Shown here piece after piece: positions 6,145 to 10,124 of a stretch of DNA of 10,124 nucleotides (positions are counted from its first letter, which is position 1; the number at the start of each line of letters is the position of its first letter). The stretch covers positions 1 through 10,124 of the forward strand of contig JAICHN010000162.1 in assembly GCA_025924845.1 (NCBI GenBank). The letters run 5' to 3'. This DNA is from Chloroflexota bacterium. Its GTDB lineage: Bacteria; Chloroflexota; UBA5177; JANWHV01. The notes below the pieces were generated by a model. It had not been told where the DNA came from and ran no database searches. It worked only from the letters and a program-made list of their open reading frames with translations. The position numbers and the translations under genes were made by a program.

Positions 6145-8271
6145 ATGGACGCGCTCCGCACGGGGAATGACCCTGACCTCTGGAGTATGGCCGCCTATCT
6201 CCTTAGCGCGCCGGACTCTTCTACACTGCTTACCCGCATCGTCTCGGCGGCGCACCGGGTCAGCGGCGCCGGGGCGGTGGCCATTTTGTTGTACAACCGC
6301 GAATTGGGCCTTTTTGAACCGGTTACGCCCAGTGCTTCCGTGGGGCTCGATCCTGCCTGGTTGCGCGGACGAGGTCTGCCGGTTTGCCAATCACTCGCCG
6401 CCCAGGCCCTGGAAACCGGCGGCATCGTCGAGGTGCGTGATACCGCTTCCGTGCTGGAGCTGGAGTTCCCCCTTTTGGCGGGAGGTGTGCGGCCGGGGGC
6501 GGTGAGCGTCGCCCCGCTGAAAGTTGAGGACCGGTCTGTCGGCGTCTTGGGTTTCTACCATCGTATGCCGCGCCAGGAGGCGATCAATCATGCGCATCTG
6601 GAGGCATTCGCCGCCATGGCCGCGCCCGCGATCGTCAATGCACAGGTACATCAGCGAGAACGGACCCTGCGCGAGCGGCTCGAGGCACTTGACCGCGCCA
6701 CCCGGGCCATCGCAGCCGAACGGTCGCTCGATCAGGTACTGCGCCGGATCGTGGAGATCGCCACGGAGTTTGTCGGCGCCCGGTACGGCGCCCTCGGCAT
6801 CGCCGGTGAGTCCGGCTACCTTACCGACTTCATTACCACCGGAATCACCACTGAGGAGTACGCCCGCATTGGCCCCTTGCCGCGCGGTCATGGTTTACTG
6901 GGTACGCTGATCCGCGAAGGAAAACCGCTCCGCGTGCCTGACATCAGTAAGGATCCCCGCCGCGTGGGGTTCCCGTCCAATCATCCGCCCATGACCAGCC
7001 TGCTCGGCGTGCCCATTCGCGCGCACGACCAGGTGGTGGGCGACCTCTATCTGACCGACAAGCGCGATGCCGACCGGTTTTCCGACGATGATCAGCATTT
7101 GGTGGAATTGTTGGCCGCGCATGCCGGAGTGGCCATCGAAAACGCACACCTCTTCGCGCGGGAAGAGGAAGCACGTCGCGCCCTCCAACGGGCGATGGAG
7201 TCACTACGTGAGAGCGAGCGTCGGGCGAGGGCCATTTTCGAGCAGTCCTTCCAATTTGTCGGCCTGCTCTCACCCGAGGGAATCCTGCTGGACGCCAACC
7301 AGACCGCGCTGGACTTTATCGGTGGAACCCGGGACGAGGTGGTAGGCCGGCCGTTCTGGCACACGCCATGGTGGCGGGGATCGGCGGAGGCGCGGGACCG
7401 GGTGCGTACCGCCGTACACGAGGCGGCCGGCGGCCGTTTCGTCCGCTTCGAGGTGGACTTACCGAGCTTGAACGGCACCATGGTTTCTTTCGACTTCTCG
7501 CTTACCCCGATGCGAGACGAGACGGGTCAGGTATCCTTGCTCATTCCCGAAGCAAGGGACATCAGCGCGATCAAGGCGCTGACGCGGGCGCACGACGAAC
7601 TAACTGCTCTCCGCGAACGCGAGCGCATCGGTCGAGACTTGCACGACGGCATTATTCAGGATATCTATGCCGGCACCTTACAACTGGATGACATTGCCGA
7701 GGATCTTCAGGACGAGGCTACGCGAACGCGCCTTCTGGCGGTGACCGATCATTTTTCCAACGTGATTACCGATGTGCGCACCTACATTCAGGGCTTGCGC
7801 ATGCGGCGTATCGAAGGTCAATCCCTGAGTGACGGCATCCGGCAATTGGTGGAGGAGGTAACGAGGGAGAACGGCTTGATCGCCGATTTCGTCCTGGAGG
7901 GAAACCCCTACCGATTCCCAAATACGCTCGCCAACACCGTGCTGCAGATTGCCCGTGAGGCGCTGGCGAACGTGGTACGACATGCTCGGGCCTCCACGGT
8001 GGAGGTGCGACTGGCCTATGCTCCGTCGGGCGTGACCTTTAGTCTGACTGACGATGGCCGGGGATTTGACCCCGCGAGTACGCCTCATGAAGGACATTTC
8101 GGCCTGACCAATCTCCTCAATCGGGCAGAGGAGCAGGGTGGCAACCTGACGATCAGCAGCGCGCTCGGCGTCGGTACGCGGATCCTTGCCTTTCTTCCCA
8201 ATCCGGAGGCCGCTCTAGTGGTTGGCAGTGTCGACGACGAGACCGATGACATAAAGCCGGTGTTGCCGTAG
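6145..8271 (+). CDS. DevS/DosT-like sensor histidine kinase (GAF-GAF-PAS-HisKA_3-HATPase)
   Basis: This 708-residue kinase has no membrane segment, so it is cytoplasmic. Domains: GAF1 (about 20-168), GAF2 (180-338), PAS (355-475), HisKA_3 dimerisation/phospho-acceptor domain (488-556) and HATPase (about 595-686). The phospho-acceptor is His500 in RDLHDGIIQ, with the DxxxQ phosphatase residues Asp501 and Gln505. The ATPase has an N-box (REALANVVRHA, Asn609), DDGRGFD (636-642) and GHFGLTNLLNRA (650-661), all intact. GAF2 is very close to the sensory GAF of mycobacterial DevS: VGFPSNHPPM places His280 on the DevS haem ligand His149, and LYLTDK places Tyr302 on the distal Tyr171. It probably phosphorylates the NarL-type regulator at 9452-10105 in response to O2, NO, CO or redox state. 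The signal is inferred; related GAFs with this His are not all proven haem proteins. Confidence 0.93.
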   Translation: MDALRTGNDPDLWSMAAYLLSAPDSSTLLTRIVSAAHRVSGAGAVAILLYNRELGLFEPVTPSASVGLDPAWLRGRGLPVCQSLAAQALETGGIVEVRDTASVLELEFPLLAGGVRPGAVSVAPLKVEDRSVGVLGFYHRMPRQEAINHAHLEAFAAMAAPAIVNAQVHQRERTLRERLEALDRATRAIAAERSLDQVLRRIVEIATEFVGARYGALGIAGESGYLTDFITTGITTEEYARIGPLPRGHGLLGTLIREGKPLRVPDISKDPRRVGFPSNHPPMTSLLGVPIRAHDQVVGDLYLTDKRDADRFSDDDQHLVELLAAHAGVAIENAHLFAREEEARRALQRAMESLRESERRARAIFEQSFQFVGLLSPEGILLDANQTALDFIGGTRDEVVGRPFWHTPWWRGSAEARDRVRTAVHEAAGGRFVRFEVDLPSLNGTMVSFDFSLTPMRDETGQVSLLIPEARDISAIKALTRAHDELTALRERERIGRDLHDGIIQDIYAGTLQLDDIAEDLQDEATRTRLLAVTDHFSNVITDVRTYIQGLRMRRIEGQSLSDGIRQLVEEVTRENGLIADFVLEGNPYRFPNTLANTVLQIAREALANVVRHARASTVEVRLAYAPSGVTFSLTDDGRGFDPASTPHEGHFGLTNLLNRAEEQGGNLTISSALGVGTRILAFLPNPEAALVVGSVDDETDDIKPVLP

Positions 8272-8348
8272 GCGGTGGAGTTGGGCATGGACCGCGATTG
8301 GACGGCGCGGCGCCGGCGGGCGAGTACGGACCATGCGGCACCACGACT

Positions 8349-8366
8349 TAGGGTCCAACGGCCCTA
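8349..8366 (+). promoter_or_regulatory. DosR-box-like imperfect palindrome upstream of the membrane sensor gene
   Basis: The 176-base gap after the kinase holds TAGGG (8349-8353) and CCCTA (8362-8366) as inverted arms around eight bases. The 15 bases 8351-8365 agree at 10 of the 14 specified positions with the GGGACTTTNGGCCCT form of the DosR motif. It lies about 80 bases before the likely start of the membrane sensor. Autoregulation by the regulator encoded next door would be typical for such systems, but this site is a motif-level guess. No clear terminator is seen in the gap. Confidence 0.3.
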
Positions 8367-8447
8367 TCGGCCAGGACCGGGACGGTGTACCGTGAAAAAG
8401 GAGCGCCCGGTACCAGGGGTCGCGGATCGAAGGTGCGCGTGGAGGGG

Positions 8448-9470
8448 ATGAGTACACAGGCTAGCCGCGGGCAACTACGCGTCGTGAGCATCGCTGGGCC
8501 GCTGGCTGGTCTGGCGGTGCTCTATCCCATACATCTGTTTGCCCAGCAAGCGTGGTCCAGCGAAGTCGCCGACCTTATTGTGGGCGTGCTGATGGTGCTT
8601 GGCGTGCTGGCCTTCTCGACCGGCATCTTCCTGGTGATCGAACGACAGGATGATCACCTCGCCAAGCAACGGGAGGAGCTGGCTGCTCGTCACGCGACGG
8701 AACGCCGGCTCCGCGCCCAGATGGAAACGCTTCACCGGGCAGCCCTGGCCATCACCTCAAGCCAAAAGACGGCGGACATCCTGCAACATCTCGTGGATCT
8801 GGCTCGTGACCTGATCGGCGCTCGCTACGGCACCCTCGGTCTGCTCGGCCCGCAGGGCGCCATCGACCAGTTCTATACTTCCGGCATGGACCCGGCAGTG
8901 AGCGAACGATTGGGTTTCATACCGCAAGGGCATGGATTACTGCAAGCTACCCTCACGAGCGGCATGACGCTCCGGATTCCCGACGTCGATAAGCATCCCC
9001 ATGCCTGTGGCCTTCCGCCCGGCCATCCAAACGTGCGATCGCTCCTGGCGGTGCCGGTTAGGCAAGGCGGCAAGATCGTTGGTAACTTCTATCTGGCGGA
9101 TCGGGTAGACAACCTGCCTTTCAGTGAGGAAGATGAACGCCTGCTAACCCAACTTGCCGGCCACGCCTCGACCATCTTTCATCAGGCGAACCTGACCGAG
9201 GACGTGCGCGTACTGGCGGCCATAGCCGAGCGCGAGCGCCTGCGCACCACCCTGAGCGACAACGTGATCCAGCGCGTCTTCGCGATCCGTCTAGCGCTTG
9301 AAGGCGTAGAAGAGGATGTGCCTGTGGACACGCGCCCGGACATCGCGCATGCCGTTGACCAACTCGGTTTGGTGATGGAGGAGATCCGCCTCGCCATCGT
9401 AGGGCAAGGCGCGGCGGATACGCTCACAAGCGATGATGCTGGAGGGAACGAATGTCGACCATCCGAGTAA
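8448..9470 (+). CDS. Membrane-anchored DevS-like GAF sensor with degenerate DHp domain (pseudokinase)
   Basis: The 340-residue protein has two membrane helices (about 11-31 and 40-64), a charged coiled coil (66-100), one GAF domain (105-245) and a HisKA_3-like helical hairpin (252-318). The GAF is paralogous to GAF2 of the upstream kinase and keeps the DevS haem-pocket positions: His193 in PPGHPNVRS and Tyr215 in NFYLADR. The DHp region reads ERERLRTTLSDNVIQ: the phospho-acceptor His is Ser270 (codon AGC), while Asp271 and Gln275 of the HDxxxQ phosphatase motif remain. The HATPase domain is absent; only a 20-residue polar tail follows before the stop. It cannot autophosphorylate by the normal route. 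It overlaps the regulator gene by 19 bases, so the two are probably translationally coupled. The start is uncertain: ATG 8448 abuts GGAGGGG; GTG 8439 is better spaced from GAAGG (8429-8433); GTG 8385 is also possible. Confidence 0.88.
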   Translation: MSTQASRGQLRVVSIAGPLAGLAVLYPIHLFAQQAWSSEVADLIVGVLMVLGVLAFSTGIFLVIERQDDHLAKQREELAARHATERRLRAQMETLHRAALAITSSQKTADILQHLVDLARDLIGARYGTLGLLGPQGAIDQFYTSGMDPAVSERLGFIPQGHGLLQATLTSGMTLRIPDVDKHPHACGLPPGHPNVRSLLAVPVRQGGKIVGNFYLADRVDNLPFSEEDERLLTQLAGHASTIFHQANLTEDVRVLAAIAERERLRTTLSDNVIQRVFAIRLALEGVEEDVPVDTRPDIAHAVDQLGLVMEEIRLAIVGQGAADTLTSDDAGGNECRPSE

Positions 9471-10105
9471 TGCTGGTAGACGATCATGAAATAGTGCGCC
9501 AGGGTCTGCGGACGCTGCTGGAGCGTCGTGAGCATCTCCAAGTCGTCGCGGAGGCCGGTTCGGTGGCGGAAGCGGTCGAAGTCGGCCTCCGCGTGCGGCC
9601 GGATGTGATCGTTATGGATGTACGCCTTCCCGACGGGACGGGTATTGAAGCCTGCCGCGACATTAGGGCCGAGTGCCCCGACGTGCGCGTGCTGATGCTC
9701 ACCAGCTATGCCGATGACGAGGCGGTCTATGCCTCGATCATCGCGGGCGCCGCCGGGTATCTGCTCAAGCAGACGCGTGGACGCGAGCTGGTCAGCGCGA
9801 TCGAACGGGTAGCGGCGGGCGAATCGCTGCTGGACCCCGAGGTGACCGCCGCCGTGCTGAGCAGGATGCGGGATATGGCGGCAGGCAAGCATCACGACAA
9901 GTTAGCCGAACTGTCCGACCAGGAACGTCGTATTCTTAACTTGATTGCCGAGGGAAAGACGAACCGCGAGATCGCGGCCACTGTATTTCTGGCTGAGAAG
10001 ACCGTGAAGAACTACGTGAGCACTATCCTGAACAAGCTGGGCATGGAGCGGCGCGCCCAGGCCGCCGCTTTTCTGGCCGATCAGCGGGCGCGTGGGCACG
10101 AGTAA
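9452..10105 (+). CDS. DevR/DosR-like NarL-family response regulator
   Basis: This is a 217-residue response regulator and transcription factor. The receiver domain (1-120) is complete: acidic pair Asp10-Asp11, phospho-acceptor Asp56 in VMDVRLPDGTGIE, Thr84 in LTSY and Lys106 in GYLLKQ. The C-terminal LuxR-type helix-turn-helix (about 152-212) contains VFLAEKTVKNYVS (178-190) and KLGMERRAQAA (195-205), nearly identical to mycobacterial DevR; Lys183, Lys186 and Asn187 align with its DNA-contacting Lys179, Lys182 and Asn183. It should therefore bind a DosR-type box. ATG 9452 follows GGAGGG (9441-9446) at five bases and lies inside the end of the preceding gene, a coupled arrangement. The full kinase upstream is the obvious phosphodonor. 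Whether it is an ortholog of DevR or a relative with different targets cannot be decided here. Confidence 0.94.
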   Translation: MSTIRVMLVDDHEIVRQGLRTLLERREHLQVVAEAGSVAEAVEVGLRVRPDVIVMDVRLPDGTGIEACRDIRAECPDVRVLMLTSYADDEAVYASIIAGAAGYLLKQTRGRELVSAIERVAAGESLLDPEVTAAVLSRMRDMAAGKHHDKLAELSDQERRILNLIAEGKTNREIAATVFLAEKTVKNYVSTILNKLGMERRAQAAAFLADQRARGHE

Positions 10106-10124
10106 GAAGCCGCGCCAAGGTGAG

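Noticed and set aside
5586..6161. Minus-strand 191-codon frame opposite the receiver gene
   Set aside because: Ser/Arg/Ala-rich shadow translation of a GC-rich gene; the plus-strand receiver motifs are unambiguous.
9240..9470. A frameshift hiding a HATPase domain in the membrane sensor
   Set aside because: The regulator begins at 9452 with an intact N-terminus, so there is no room for an ATPase domain in any frame; no HATPase motifs appear in the other frames.
9182..9895. Minus-strand 237-codon frame opposite the regulator
   Set aside because: Shadow of the DevR-like receiver and the end of the pseudokinase; no family features.

Overview
The window is GC-rich bacterial chromosome, densely packed with signal-transduction genes. 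The HisKA_3 kinase and NarL-type regulator closely resemble actinobacterial DevS/DosT and DevR/DosR. Their PAS/GAF arrangement and the company of a DUF6544-type protein would fit Chloroflexota (for example Thermomicrobia-like lineages). That placement is inference from gene content only. I see no rRNA, tRNA, CRISPR array, transposase or integrase.

Left part (1-3401): a small serine hydrolase (77-688, +) has a clear promoter overlapped by a perfect 16-bp palindrome. It converges on a large cyclic-di-GMP enzyme (768-3401, -) with GAF-PAS-PAS-GGDEF-EAL domains, whose start codon appears to be TTG. A GC-rich hairpin structure lies between the two stops.

Middle (3402-5507): a small unrecognised ORF with an excellent ribosome binding site (3512-3784, -) is divergent from a cytoplasmic two-BON-domain protein (4078-4596, +). 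The intergenic region between them carries operator-like inverted repeats. A DUF6544-type protein (4740-5507, +) follows, with visibly lower GC than its neighbours.

Right part (5611-10105, all +): an orphan receiver domain lacking one conserved acidic residue; a soluble GAF-GAF-PAS-HisKA_3-HATPase kinase; a membrane-anchored GAF protein ending in a degenerate DHp domain; and a DevR/DosR-like response regulator whose start overlaps the previous gene by 19 bases. The second GAF of the kinase and the only GAF of the membrane protein both keep the His and Tyr that align with the haem-pocket residues His149 and Tyr171 of mycobacterial DevS. The simplest model is a gas- or redox-sensing system with one full kinase and one second sensor. 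The second sensor has lost its phospho-acceptor His (now Ser) and its ATPase domain but keeps the Asp and Gln of the HDxxxQ phosphatase motif. It could act as a dedicated phosphatase, or as a dimerisation or sequestration partner that gates the shared regulator.

Possible links between the parts: the upstream regions of the kinase and of the cyclic-di-GMP enzyme share a 10-base motif resembling part of the DosR box, followed at similar spacing by CTATAG. One regulator might therefore control both. That link is speculative.
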